Shown one piece after another: positions 19,975-32,022 of a DNA stretch of 39,254 nt. Source of the DNA: Haplomitrium mnioides (taxonomy: Eukaryota; Marchantiophyta; Haplomitriopsida; Calobryales). Location of the stretch: assembly GCA_049999725.1 (NCBI GenBank), contig JBNGIS010006461.1, positions 1 to 39,254 on the forward strand. The letters run 5' to 3'. Made by a program: the position numbers and the translations under genes. The notes under the pieces are model-generated. The model did not search any database. It had not been told where the DNA came from and saw nothing but the letters and a program-made list of their open reading frames with translations. How positions within the stretch are numbered: position 1 is the stretch's first letter; every line of letters starts with the position of its first letter.

Positions 19975-21125
19975 TGTCAGCCGGATGGGAACACGACTAC
20001 TATGAATTTTTTCAATTTCAGTCCAAAAGACCTAATGTTGTGGTATTGAAGACGCATCTACCTGGTGAGGAGCAGAACAAGCCCAATGAAGAAGCCAAGC
20101 GGAGGATCATCAGTAGCAACACAATTACACCAAGAGGGGAATCCTCAAATATTTTATAGAAGAATTTACCAAGAAGGAGATCGGGAGAGAATAGATAGAA
20201 CAAACAAACTCAAAACAAAGCTTAAAGAAGAAATACATTGGTTGCTTTTTAATCAAAGTCATAGCAAGACTCGATGGCGAGAAGGAGAGAAGGCGCTCCC
20301 ATCATAGTCAAAATCGAAAGGAATGACGAAGAGTGAAGAATATGACAACCATCAAGGGGCAACAACAACACTAGAGGGGTTAGAGGATGTGCAGACTCAT
20401 CGGATGCTTATGAGCTTGATCGGGGTCTGAATAGGTTTTTAGTCTTCCAAAGTCTTTCTTCTAATCGGAGTTTTGTCAATTCTTTTGGGAATGGGCAAAC
20501 ATCAAAGTTGACTGTATTGAGTCGGTACTTCTATGTATGAGCATGGAGGTCCAACTTTTACTTGGAAAGCGGCATTGGGCTGCGCCCCATCAGAAGAAGT
20601 CAACCTTGGAGTTGACCATCAAGTTAGACAATCAGAGCTATCGTTGCCAATCGGAATCTGCCTTCAACTGTTCGAATCAACACTGAGCCTATCATCATCG
20701 AGTCATTCCAATGCATCTCATAGGACCAGACCGATCCTTCTTTTCAGCCCAGACGATCTGATCTTCTTACAATAATTTTGTCGATCAACCATCAATAGAC
20801 TTCCTCACCATTCAAAAAGAAGCAAGGGCAGATGTCGCTACCTTAAGAGCTGGTTCTATAAAAAGAGGAAGATCATGACAAAGTAATGAAGATGGTAGCG
20901 CCAACAAAACACGTAGCCACAAAAGAGAAGTGTGCATACAAAGTTATGAAGAACCACCACCACCGCTTGAGCAAGATTCAGATTACTCGGCGCAGAAATC
21001 ATAGGGCCCTGACAAGGTTATTAACAAAAGATTGTAAGTATTAGAGGGATAAAATTACAGCTATAGAAGGTCCAACTGCTCTCTAAGACAAAGCAATTGG
21101 CCCTATGGTGGGAAATATATATATA
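19975..21125 (+). repeat. Gypsy LTR2
   Basis: Begins TGTCAGCCGG after a polypurine tract. Matches LTR3 to at least the TA-rich tract near 21115-21125. The true 3' end is not fixed because LTR3 enters a gap. No clear primer-binding site was found after it. Confidence 0.75.
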
Positions 21126-21290
21126 CAAGCAGAAAACACAAAGGAGTGGTCGTCAAATTACAAGGAGTGAAAGCGGGAGGAATAGCAAGAGCCCAAGGAG
21201 GTTGAGGTGACAGTGCAAAGGCAAGCGTGGGTACTTTAGGGAGGGGACTTTGAGCAGTAAGGTGGACCCAACTGAGAGCAGGAGGCTCTA

Positions 21291-21878
21291 GTGTGGGGTG
21301 GATTTTCCCAAGCAATAACAATACTCACGAGGAGCGCTACTTCTTTAGTCATTTGCACCGATAGGCCTAGCGTTGGTAGGTTGTTGCTCTATCAAAAGAG
21401 GCCCAACAAGCTAAGGTTTCAATTGAGAACTGCATCACCCAGTGTGGCGATCCTCTCTACTAGCCACATAGAGTTAGCTCTATCAGATTATAACGCAGAT
21501 GGTGTAAGGTTAGTTCAATCTTCTGAGATCGGTTCCCTGACCAATGCAGGCTTAAGGTTCGGAGAACCCAGAATTGTAGTACACCGTGGGCAAACACCGC
21601 ATCGAGGGGAAACTATTGCAGATTGGGTCGGGGCCTATGACACCGATTGGAGTATTGAGGATGACTTTGATACTGTAGGTACCCTTTGGGCGAAATATCT
21701 TAAACAAATGACCGAAAGGGATCTGCGAAGCAATTTGCATAACATCAAAGGGGAAATGGAGGTACCCATATACCAAGTGGGACCTATCTGGGACACTAAA
21801 GCATCCACACATGCCCTTGTGAATACAATTGACAACAAAGCACAGAATGAGGAATTAGAAAAAGAAGCACCAGACTAG
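21291..21878 (+). pseudogene. Gypsy pol region upstream of reverse transcriptase
   Basis: A 195-codon open frame; its exact start is arbitrary. No protease DTG/DSG motif is visible. It contains an acidic segment (DWVGAYDTDWSIEDDFDT) and lies just before the start of reverse transcriptase, so I read it as the linker between protease and reverse transcriptase. No known domain recognised. Confidence 0.45.
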
Positions 21879-21920
21879 AGGCCCGAATCAACGACACTTA
21901 AAATAGATGAGTACCATGCA

Positions 21921-22860
21921 GTGACCAATTCATCAAGAAAAACTTTCCAATTCGGGTTTGGCCTTAGTTGTAGGGAAGAGAGAGCTTTGACCCAAGTACC
22001 AAGGAATTACCAGGATGTGTTTACATGGCATCACTTTGATCTCCTTGGTGCAGTTGTGGCCTCTAGATCAATTCGATGCTCTCCGAATTCTATCGGAACT
22101 CCTTGGAGGTCAAGGAGTACTGATAGAATTTGGAGAGCATAGAGTTGATCTAGAAGCCACAACTGCACCAATAAGGTAGAAGCAATATCGGTTGAACCTA
22201 AGGCTATCATTGATGGTCAAATAGGAGGTTGATCGGTTGTTGAACGACATCTTTCTTTATCATGTTCTTAATGGTTAATGGATGTCCTTGGATTGGATGG
22301 GAAACCCAAGATTTGAGTCTGTCAAGATTGCAAGAAGTTGAATCAAGCCACTAAAAAATACCTCTACCCACTACCATTCACGGATGGGGTGTTGGACTTG
22401 GTTGATGGGTAGGAATTGTACAGTTTCATGGACAGTTATTCATGATACAATCAAGTCTAGATTTGCAAATGGGACTAGCTCAAAACATCCTTTACAACTA
22501 AGTGGGGAGTGTTCGCCTTTCAACGGATGTTGTTTGGACTATGCAAAGCCCCTTGAACTTTCTAATAGCTAATGATGAACCTATTGCATGATTACTTGCA
22601 CAAGTTCCTTGAAATCTTCATTGATGACTTTCTAATATATGGTAAAATAGGGGAGCATATAGAGAACCTATGACTAAGCTTTCAGCGATGCCAGGAAACC
22701 GAGCTCAAGCTTCACACAGGCAAGTGCTTTTTTGCAGTAAAAGAAGGAATACTTTTGAGACATCGAGTGTCTGCCAAAGGAATCGAAGTGGACCAAGAGA
22801 AGGTTAAAGCCTGGTAAGAAGTGGCATTTCCTAGTAGTCTAAAGGAGGTACAGAGGTTCT
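21921..22860 (+). pseudogene. Gypsy reverse transcriptase, broken
   Basis: Starts with YQDVFTWHHFDLLG, the usual entry to plant gypsy RT. Then EVDRLLN and FTDGVLDLVDG. The active site is FIDDFLIYG (22617-22628 for FIDD), a known variant of YxDD. Stops occur within it, and a 61-bp inverted duplication lies at 22045-22171. It continues into LLRHRVSAKGIEVD and the thumb/connection region. Confidence 0.85.
22045..22171. repeat. Inverted duplication inside RT
   Basis: Arms 22045-22105 and 22111-22171 are complementary with 6 mismatches in 61 and no indels, around a 5-base loop. The right arm encodes native RT sequence (EHRVDLEATTAP), so the left arm is the inverted copy. Confidence 0.85.
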
Positions 22861-22916
22861 TGTGATGCGTAGGGTTCATCCCTCAATTCACTTTCATTGC
22901 TCGACCCCTCACTGAG

Positions 22917-23366
22917 ATGGTAAAAAAAGGCAGTGATTTCCAGCCCACCAAAGCACGACTAGCAGGTTTCCATGAGCTCAAGCGGTTGGTTGAGTGTGCA
23001 CCAGTACTTCTGCCACCCAACTGGGAGAAGGAATTCTTCGTAATGGTGGACGTTTCAGGCTTCTGTATGGGATCAGTGTTAAGCTATATGAATGATCGAG
23101 GAAGAGATCACCCCATTTATTATGCAAGGTGGCTTGTGACCTCTGCAGAAAGGAATTACTTAGCAATAGATAGGGAGGTACTTGGCATTATCTACTCTCT
23201 GAAAAAATTTAGACACTATTTGTTACACTATCGGGTTATCTTTCATACGGATCATGATGCAATTTGGTATATGGTCAACAAGCCCGATCAAACAAGAAGA
23301 GCCGCTAGATGGATGTTGATATTACAGGAATTTGACTATGAGGTCAGAATACAACCAAGCAAGTGA
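22917..23366 (+). pseudogene. Gypsy RNase H domain fragment
   Basis: Contains FFVMVDVSGFCMGSVL (first Asp), TSAERNYLAIDREVLGI (Glu) and HTDHDA (Asp), the Ty3/gypsy RNase H set, ending DYEVRIQPSK. It is the longest undamaged stretch of this pol. Cuts RNA in RNA-DNA hybrids during reverse transcription. Confidence 0.85.
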
Positions 23367-23399
23367 CATAATAATACCAATTTTTTCTCGCGGCTAATA

Positions 23400-24640
23400 C
23401 ATGTAGAAGGAGGCCGAGGAGTGGACGACAACTTTCTTGATGAAGAATTGTTCCATAGAAGGGAAGGGCGGCCCACTGATTATGAAGATATCATACAGTT
23501 GCTCCTCATGAGTTGGATCTCCAAGGAATTGACCCAAGAGGTAGCAGGAGTGTTCTTAAGAAGGGTGCAGCCAAACCTAATGATTAAAGAAGTGCTCCAT
23601 AAAACTTTCCCAGACGGACAAGTATGCTGATGCCTAGAAGCGGACTAGGCCAACACTGTTATGAGAGCCATGCATGAAGATAAAGACAGTGGTCACTTTG
23701 CTACTGAGACCAATATACAGAAGATCTTAACAACTAAATACAGGTGGCCCACTCTGCACAACGACACCCATTTCTTTGTAAAACGGTGTGATCCGTGCTA
23801 GGAACTGAGAAGGCCATCCCTGTCTACTCATCACCTATTAATTTTGATATTGGCTTTAGCACCTTTCAAGAAAGTGGGGATTGACTTCATCAGCCCGATT
23901 TTACCAACCACTAGAAGAGAGAACCGATATACTTTACTTTCCACTGATTACGCCACCAAGTAGGTGGAGGCAAGGGCTACACATACGGATGACGCCTCTA
24001 CCGTGGCATGAATCAAGGCACCCACTTTTTGAATCAAGTTGTCAAGGAGCTAACAGAGCACTACATGGTCAAGCATCGCAAGGCAACTGCTTATCATCCA
24101 AAGGCTAGTGGGCTAACCGAGAGGGCAAATGGTACTATCAGAAAAATATTAAACCGATCTGTTGCAGCCAGCAAGAGAGACTAGGATCTGAAGCTACTCA
24201 CTACTGTATTTGCTTATAACCAAGCCTATAAAACTACCACTGGCTATAGTTCTTATTATCTAGTGTTTGGACAACACTCCTTGCTACTAGTAGATTTTGA
24301 AATACCTACTGAGAGAGTATTGATCATTGAATGACGGGTAAAATTGGAAGCAAAGAAGAACAGTTGGAACAAATAAAGCATCTTGAAGAAACACGATTGA
24401 TGGCAGAACAAAGACTAAGGCACCAATAACAATTAAGCAAGACACAACATGATAAGACGCTCCGAGCTCAACTTTTGCAAGAAAGAGATCTAATACTGGT
24501 CTATGATGGCAAGTTCATACACTTTCCAGGGAAGCTGCACACATGCTAGATGGGACCTTACATTCTCTAGAGGATGTACAATAATGGGTTAGTACACCTC
24601 ACCACACTCCAAGGCAATGAAATCACTCATCGAAACACTT
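23400..24640 (+). pseudogene. Gypsy integrase, broken
   Basis: Zinc-binding His/Cys set at about 23670-23801 (HEDKDSGH ... CDPC). First catalytic Asp in VGIDFIS (23883-23885). The second sits in a segment reading MNQGTHF, where Asp is usual, so it is changed to Asn (24011-24013), next to a deletion of about 20 codons. Glu in SGLTERANG (24119-24121) is kept. A GPYIL motif of the C-terminal GPY/F domain lies near 24550. Not functional. Confidence 0.8.
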
Positions 24641-24943
24641 AAGAAATACTTCTATTGTGAGGAGGAGCAAGGTCACTTCAAGGAGCCGAAAGGAGGGGAC
24701 CAGCAATCTAAAAACTAAACTAAAAGTGTATAAATATGTATATAATATGTAAATATTTTCTAGAGTTTTTAGTAGTACAGTTAGTAGGAGCACAACAATC
24801 AAACTGATGAAGTAAGTTGCCACAATTTCGAACCACTTTGACTATCAAACAACAAGAGCGTTGTTTTCAATTATCAAAACCAATCTAAGGCTTTGGCAAA
24901 GGAAAGGTGTTTGTGATGACGTTTACACTTTGAAGGGGAGTTA

Positions 24944-26084
24944 TGTCAGTCGTATGAGAATAGGGTTTCTACGAATTTTTGTAATTTCAGTCCAAAAGAC
25001 CCGATGTTGTAGTATTGAAGACGCATCCGCCCAGCCAAGGAGGATACCAAGCCCAATGAAGAAGCCAAATAGAGGATCACCAGTAGCAACACGATTACAC
25101 CAAGAGGGGAATCCTCAAATACTTTATAGAAGAATTTACCAAGAAGAAAATCGGGAGAGAACAGATAGAACAAACAAACTCGAAACAAAGCTTAAATAAG
25201 AGATACATTGGTTGCTTTTTAATCGGAGTTGTAGTAGGACTTGATGGAGAGAAGGCGCTCCTAGCACAATCAAAATCAAAGGAATGACGAAGAGTGAAGA
25301 ATGTGACGACCATGAAGGGGCAACAACAAGACTAGAGGGGTCAGAGGACATGCAGACTCATCGGATGCTGACGAGCTTGATTGGGTTCTGAACAAGTTTT
25401 CAGACTTCCGAAGTCTTTCTTCTAATCAGAGTTTTGTCGATTCTATCAAGAATGGTCAAACATCAAAGTTGACTATACCGAATCGGTAGTTTTTTGTATA
25501 AGCGCGGCAGTCCAACTTCCACTTGGAAAGCGGCGTCAGGTTGCGCCCCATCAGAAGAAGTCGACCTTGGAGTTGACCATCGGGTTAGACAATCGGAGCT
25601 ACTATCACCAATTTGAATCTGCCTTTTACTGTTCAAATCAGCACCGAGCCTATCATCATCGGGTCATTCCGATGTTTCTCATGAGGTCATTCTAATCCTT
25701 CTTTTCAACCACGACGATTTGATCTTCTCGAAGTAGTTATGTTGACCAACCATCAGCATACTTCCTTGCCATTCAAAAAGAGCCAAAGGCAAATGTCGCT
25801 ACATTAAGAACTAACGCTATAGAAAGAGGAAGAGCACGACAAATTGTTGAAGATGGTAGCACCAACAAAACACACAACCACCAAAATAGACGTGCGCATA
25901 CAAAGTTTTGAGGAACCACCACCATCGCTTGAGCAAGATTCAGATTACTTGGCGTAGAAATCACAGGGCTCTCACAAGGTTGTTAGGAAAATATCGTTAG
26001 TAAGAGAGGGATAAAATTAGAGCTACATAAGGTCCAACCGCTCTCTGACATGAAGCAATCAGCCCTTTGGGGGAATATATATAT
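24944..26084 (+). repeat. Gypsy LTR3 (runs into gap)
   Basis: Begins TGTCAGTCG after the purine tract and follows LTR2 to the gap. Divergence from LTR2 is clearly visible, so this is an old insertion. Confidence 0.75.
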
Positions 26085-26484
26085 NNNNNNNNNNNNNNNN
26101 NNNNNNNNNNNNNNNNNNNNNNNNNNNNNNNNNNNNNNNNNNNNNNNNNNNNNNNNNNNNNNNNNNNNNNNNNNNNNNNNNNNNNNNNNNNNNNNNNNNN
26201 NNNNNNNNNNNNNNNNNNNNNNNNNNNNNNNNNNNNNNNNNNNNNNNNNNNNNNNNNNNNNNNNNNNNNNNNNNNNNNNNNNNNNNNNNNNNNNNNNNNN
26301 NNNNNNNNNNNNNNNNNNNNNNNNNNNNNNNNNNNNNNNNNNNNNNNNNNNNNNNNNNNNNNNNNNNNNNNNNNNNNNNNNNNNNNNNNNNNNNNNNNNN
26401 NNNNNNNNNNNNNNNNNNNNNNNNNNNNNNNNNNNNNNNNNNNNNNNNNNNNNNNNNNNNNNNNNNNNNNNNNNNNNNNNNNNN
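26085..26484. other. Assembly gap, 400 N
   Basis: Separates the end of gypsy LTR3 from the satellite. Open frames reported across it are artefacts of N translation. Confidence 0.95.
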
Positions 26485-28625
26485 GTTGAAAGTGTATTAG
26501 ACAATGCAACTTCCTTAGACAAAAGTGTTTTTTTCTTCCTATAAAGTAGATTTTTCTTACATTCAAGCACTTACAATATAAGCACCTTAATTGTACAGAA
26601 AGGTTGAAAGTGTATTAGACAATGCAACTTTCGAAGACAAAAGTGTTTTTTTTTCTATAAAGTAGATTTTTCTTATATTCAAACACTTACAATGTTGGTA
26701 TCTTAATTGTAAAGAAAGGCTTAAAGTGTATAAGACAATGCAACTTCTTTAGACAAACATTTTTTTTTCAATCTATAAAGTTGATTTTTCATATATTCAA
26801 GCACTTACAATATTGGCATCTTCATTGTAGGGAAAGGTTGAAAGCTTGTTAGACAATGCAACTTCCTTAGACAAACGTGTTTTTTTTTCATCTAAAAAGT
26901 AGATTTTTCATATATTTAAGCACTTACAATATTGGCATCTTCATTGTAGAGAAAGGTTGAAAGCTTATTAGACAATGCAACTTCTTTAGACAAACAAGTT
27001 TTTTTTTTCTCTAAAGTAGATTTTTCTTATATTCAAGCATTTACAATATTGGAGTCTTGATTGTATAGAAAGGTTGAAAGTGTATAAAACAATGCAACTT
27101 CCTTAGTCAAAAGTGTTTTTTTTTTAAAGTAGATTTTTCTTATATTTAGGCACTCACAATGTTCGCATATTGATTGTAAAGAAAGGTTGAAAGTTTATAA
27201 GACAATGCAACTTCCTTAGAAAAAAGTGTTTTTTTGTATAAATTAGATTTTATTTATATTAGAGCACGTACAGTGTTGGCATCTTGATTGTACAGGAAGG
27301 TTGAAATTGTTTTAGATAATGCAACTTCATAAGACAAAAGTGTTTTTCCCTATAAAGTAAAATTTTCTTATATTCAAGCACTTACAATATAGGCATCTTG
27401 ATTATAATGAAATGTTGAAAGTGTATAAGACAACGCAACTTCCTTAGACAAAAGTCTATTTTCTATTAAGTAGATTTTTAATGTGTTCAAGCACTTACAA
27501 TGCAAGAATTTTGATTGTAAAGAAAGGTTGAAAGTGCATTAGACAATGCAACTTCCTTAGAAAAAAGTGTTTTTTTTTATAAAGTAGATTTTTCTTATAT
27601 TCAAGCACTTGCAATATTGGCATCTTGATTGTAAAGAAAGAATGAAAGTGTATAAGACAATGCAACTTCTTTAGACAAAAGTGTTTTTTTCTATAAAATA
27701 GACTTTTCTTATATTCAAGCACTTACAATATAAGCATCTTGATTGTTAAGAAAGGTTGAAAGTGTATTAGACAATGCAACTTCCTTAAACAAAACCGTTA
27801 AGTTCTATAAAGTATATTTTTCTTATATTCAACCACTTATAATATTGGCATTTTGATTGTTAAGAAAGGTTGAAAGTATATTAGAGAATGCAACTTCCTT
27901 AGACAAAAGTGTTTTTTTCTTCTAGTAAGTAGATTTTTCTTATATTTAGGCACTTACAATACCTAAAACTTGATTCTAAAGAAAGGTTGAAAGTGTATTA
28001 GACAATGCAATTTCCTTCGACAAAAATGTTCTTTTTCTATGAAGTAAAATTTTCGTATTTTCAAGCACTTACAAATATTGGCATCTTGATTGTATAAAAA
28101 GAATGAAAGTGTATTAGACAATGAAACTTACTTAGACAAAAGGATTTTGTTCTTTTAAGTAGATTTTTATTATTTTCAGACACTTACAATATTGATATCG
28201 TGATTGTTGTAAAAGGTTAAAAGTGTATTAAGCAATGCAAATTCCTTAGAAAAAAGTGTTTTTTTCTATAAACTAGATTTTTCTTATATTTTAGCACTTA
28301 CAATGTTGGCATCTTGATTGTTGAGAAAGGTTGAAAGTGTAGTAGACAATGCAACTTCCTTGGACAAAAGTGTTTTTTTTTCCATAAAGTAGGTTTTTCT
28401 TATACTAAAGCACTTACAATTTTGGCATCTTCATTGTAAAGAACGGTTGAAATAATATTAGCCAATGCAACTTTCTTATACAAAAGTGGTTTTTTTTTCT
28501 ATAAAGTAGATTTTTCTTATCTTCAAGCACTTACAATATTGGTGTCTTGATTCTAAAGAAAGGTTGAAAGTGTATTACACAATGCAACTTTCTTAGGCAA
28601 TTTTTTTTCTTCTAAAAAGTAGATT
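26485..28625. repeat. ~115-bp satellite, second block
   Basis: About 18 monomers in the same orientation and with the same landmarks as the main block. Monomers look somewhat more alike than in 6115-12198. It ends at aaaagtagatt where the copia element starts. Confidence 0.95.
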
Positions 28626-28734
28626 TGGTTATCACATGAGCACCGCGCCTATACTTACAGGAGTCTCCAAGACATGTGAGTAGAATGATTAGGTTGGGAC
28701 TGCTTCTATGGGGTATATATATGTCTCTATCACA
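28626..28734 (-). repeat. Copia 3' LTR, 109 bp
   Basis: Plus strand TGGTTATCAC...ATCACA, so minus strand TGTGAT...ATAACCA. A purine tract, aatggggag on the minus strand, lies directly outside its start, as expected for a 3' LTR. Confidence 0.85.
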
Positions 28735-29209
28735 CTCCCCATTGGCTGACTCTTCTTCTAATGATCAGCCACACTAAGGACTATATGCTATATAAGTACT
28801 AATTCTATTCTATGTGTGGTCTCATTAAAACCCTCCCGCTTTCTTCTGAGGGAAAGAGTGCCACCACATAATTAATAGGTGAAATAGAATGTAATAATAG
28901 TGTGTGGAGTGTGTGCAAGAAACATAATGTCAAAAATTGTCAAAATTCTTGCTTTGAAAGTAAAGCAAATTTGTGGTGTTGCTGCGTGGTGTTGTTGCAT
29001 TGTTGCGTCCTCTCTATGTGTCTTGAAAATCCATTTGAAAAATGATGTCAGCCTCAAAAGCTGAGATAGCATGCTCATGTTATTACTTGTATGACATTCA
29101 GACAAAGTATGATATTTTTTAAAAGAAATGATTATATTTGAAATCTTTTATCTTCATGACTAAAGGTGAGAGAGAGATAAAAGTATATATAGGCAATCAT
29201 TGTTTGCTG
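28735..29209 (-). other. Copia 3' untranslated internal region
   Basis: Between the end of RNase H and the 3' LTR. Includes the polypurine tract beside the LTR. The 77-codon frame at 28872-29105 matches nothing I know. Confidence 0.5.
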
Positions 29210-31305
29210 TTCTGTTGTAATTCACAGTGTCTTTGTAAACCAAACCCTTGAGTATGTGCAATGTGTAGAGCAGGTGGAAGTGGTTTGGTGAGGATATCTG
29301 CTTTGTTATCTTTACTTGCTATCCATTGGACATTTATTTTGTCACCGTATTGCTCATGGGTGTAAAAGAATTTAGGAGAAATGTGTTTAATCCTATCACC
29401 CTTGATAAAGCCTTGAGCAACCTGGTCAATACATAGTCGATTGTCCTCATAAGTTATTGTAGGAGAATGAAGTAGAGGTTGGCCCGTATTGATGTTGATG
29501 TGATAAATGAGTTGTTGGATCCAGATGCATTCCCTACTAGCCTTATAAAGGGCTATAATTTCTGCATGGTTGGTCGAGGTAGTTGTAATTGTTTGTTTGG
29601 TGCTTTTCCATGAGATAGCAGTGCTTTCTTTAAGGAAGACATATCATGTTTGAGACTTAGCGTCATCAAGACCAGATAAATATCCAGCGTCAACGTAACT
29701 GACAATATCATTTGTTGCATTTCTAAGGAAGAAGAGTCTCATGTCTTTTGTATCTTTTAGGTATCTGAAAATGTGTTTGAGCCCATTCCAGTAGCGAATG
29801 GTGGGCTGGGTGCTGTGCCTTACAAGCATATTTACTACAAAAGATATATCAGGTCTAGTCTAATTTGCAAGGTACATGAGGGTTCTTATTGCTGATAGAT
29901 ATGGTTTTTCTGATCCTAGAATTTGTTCATGTTCATTTTGTTTTTTGACCATGTCCTTGGTAAGGTCCAAAGATCTCATTTCCATTGGAGTGCTCATTGG
30001 ATGAACATTGTCCATATTAATTTGTTTGAGAATATTGGCCGCATATGTGGACTGGTGGATCAAAATACCATCGAGCATATGTTCAAATTGAATGCCGAGA
30101 CAGAAATCAGGTTCTTTGATGTCTTGCATTTCAAATATGTCTTTCAGTTTGGCAATAGTGCTGGCAGCTAGAGTTTTTTTGCCAAAAATATTTATGTCGT
30201 CTACATAAAGTGCAACTATGACATATTTAGAGCCTTGATGTTTCATGAACAAGCATGGAGAAATGTCATAATTTGTAAAATTCAGTGTCATCATCTCTGA
30301 TTTAAATCTCTGGTACCAATTTTTGCCATTTTGTTTGAGCCCATATATCGATCTCAGGACTTGAACTGCCATTTGTGTGCTTCATTGATTGATTGGTGAT
30401 CCAGATGCATTAATAGAATGCTTTGCTCACTTCACATTATCATGTGGTATACTTTGATGATGGGGGACTAAAGGTCCACTTTGTTGTTGCTTGTGTAGCT
30501 TGTATATATGTGGGACTAAAGGTCCTCTACAGCATTGTGTGCTCAACAAATTGGCTGACTGGACTAAAGATCCTTTGAAATGCTGCTTGCTCAACGAGTG
30601 CACTGGTTGGACTAAAGGTCCATTGGAATGTTGCTTGCTCAGCAAGTTTGCAGGCTGGACTAAAGGTCCATTGTAATCATTATGCAACTTGCTTTCTATC
30701 ATTTGGAATTTTCTTTTTGACATGAGGACTAAAGGCCCTTTCTCGATCGGTAGTGGTTTTTTATGGACAGAAGGTCCTTTCATTTGTTGGCCATTGAGGA
30801 CAAAAGATCATTTTCTGAGATTGAGATCTTTGTGGACAAAAGGTCCATTCTAAATCATTGTACCTTTGTGGACTAAAGGTCCATTTTTATAGTGCATATC
30901 ATGAGTGGTATAAGGTCCAACCTCAAAGTTTAAGCCATGAGAGACAAAAGATGTAATCTTAGTATTTGGGCCATGAGAGACAAAAGGTCTAATCTCAATA
31001 TTTGAGCCATAAGAGACAAAAGATCTAATCTCAATATTTGGGCTATTTGGGACTAAAGGTCCATATGCACTTTGGTTGTTCTCCCCCTGAATATGAAATG
31101 CCATCCTTGAGTTCAGGGGTGTTTTCATAAAAATCTGGGTATCTAGAGTGCTATATAAGTAGGTTGTGATGACATCCATGATATCCATAGTGAGATGATG
31201 TTGGATAGCAAGTTCTATCATATACCTGTAAGTAATAGTGTCCATGATAGGTGAGTATATGAGGTCATAGTCAGGTCCAGGAATTTGAGTGTATCCTTTG
31301 GCCAC
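29210..31305 (-). pseudogene. Copia reverse transcriptase and RNase H, split by a repeat insertion
   Basis: Reading down the minus strand: AKGYTQIPGPDYDLIYSP (RT start), MDVITTYLYSTLDTQIFMKTP, then a tandem-repeat insertion (30465-31062), then SIYGLKQNGKNWYQRF, the active site YVDD (LYVDDINIF) and LGIQFEH. RNase H follows with SYVDAGYLSGLDDAKSQT, a HAEIIAL segment, and KADILTKPLP near the end. Stops occur between these pieces. Copia RT normally has about 25 residues where this copy has roughly 250. Confidence 0.9.
30465..31062. repeat. GGACTAAAGGTCC minisatellite inside copia RT
   Basis: About 15 units spaced 33-68 bp, each with a core near GGACTAAAGGTCC, whose GGAC/GTCC ends are complementary. 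On the coding strand the core reads GPLV or SFV, and the frame stays largely open. Spacing groups into two zones: 44-68 bp in the left part and 33-39 bp in the right part. Confidence 0.85.
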
Positions 31306-31856
31306 TAATCATTGTCTACAGATTGTGATATCGATAATGCGCATAGATCATCCATAGTGGTATGAGATCTGTCATATATTTGATTGGTATAGGAATAGTC
31401 AATTGCTATTTCATCATTGTCTATCACAACATTCAATGATGTTGATGACTTAGGCTTATTCTTTTAGCCTATAGGTTTGCCATGCTTTGCCTTATGTTGT
31501 ATGTCAATGGCAGGGGTGTCGACATTTTGAAGTCTTGCTGGTGCATTAGCAGCTTCTATTTGTGATTTGGTAATATTGGTTGCATTTTTAAATGCATGGG
31601 CATTTTAATTAATGTTTGCTGTAAATGGAAGAGTCTTCTGACTTCGGCATTGAAATGTCTGTTTTGTTGATCAAAGTCCAATGGCAAGTGCTAGTGCCAT
31701 ATTAAGTTGTCTTCAAGTTTGGGTTGTACAACTTTGTCCTCTTTTGTGAGATGTGGAAAAGATTCTTCAAAGAATTGGTAGTCTGCGAACTAAGACTTAA
31801 ACACATCAAAGGTTGAGGGTTCAAGATATCGGATGATAGAAGGAGATTCAAAACCG
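31306..31856 (-). pseudogene. Copia pol linker between integrase and RT
   Basis: Begins GFESPSIIRYLEPST on the minus strand, a typical segment after copia integrase, followed by degraded sequence with several stops up to the RT start. Confidence 0.7.
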
Positions 31857-31982
31857 ATATATATATATATATATATATATATNNNNNNNNNNNNNNNNNN
31901 NNNNNNNNNNNNNNNNNNNNNNNNNNNNNNNNNNNNNNNNNNNNNNNNNNNNNNNNNNNNNNNNNNNNNNNNNNNNNNNNNN

Positions 31983-32019
<37 letters not shown>
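31857..32019. repeat. (TA)n microsatellite with a 100-N gap
   Basis: TA runs on both sides of the gap (31883-31982). It sits where related copia proteins read GIYVGF, so it grew from TATATA-type codons for Ile-Tyr. Confidence 0.9.

Positions 32020-32022
<3 letters not shown>

Larger units (their letters stand above)
19735..26084 (+). mobile_element. Ty3/gypsy retrotransposon, decayed, in tandem arrangement
   Basis: 19735-19974 repeats 24705-24943 (the last ~240 bp of the internal region, ending in a purine tract gaaggggag before TG). So LTR2 is the 3' LTR of an upstream element and also the 5' LTR of the one that follows. Internal DNA 21126-24943 keeps reverse transcriptase, RNase H and integrase remnants, but I see no gag or protease. 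Many stops; non-autonomous. The right end lies in the 400-N gap. Confidence 0.85.

Noticed and set aside
20018-20307. ORFs in gypsy LTRs, repeated near 12000-12450 and 24946-25350
   Set aside because: They recur only because the LTR recurs; frames are broken differently in each copy and occur on both strands.
26050-26570. Long open frames across the 400-N gap, on both strands
   Set aside because: They are open only because N was translated as X.
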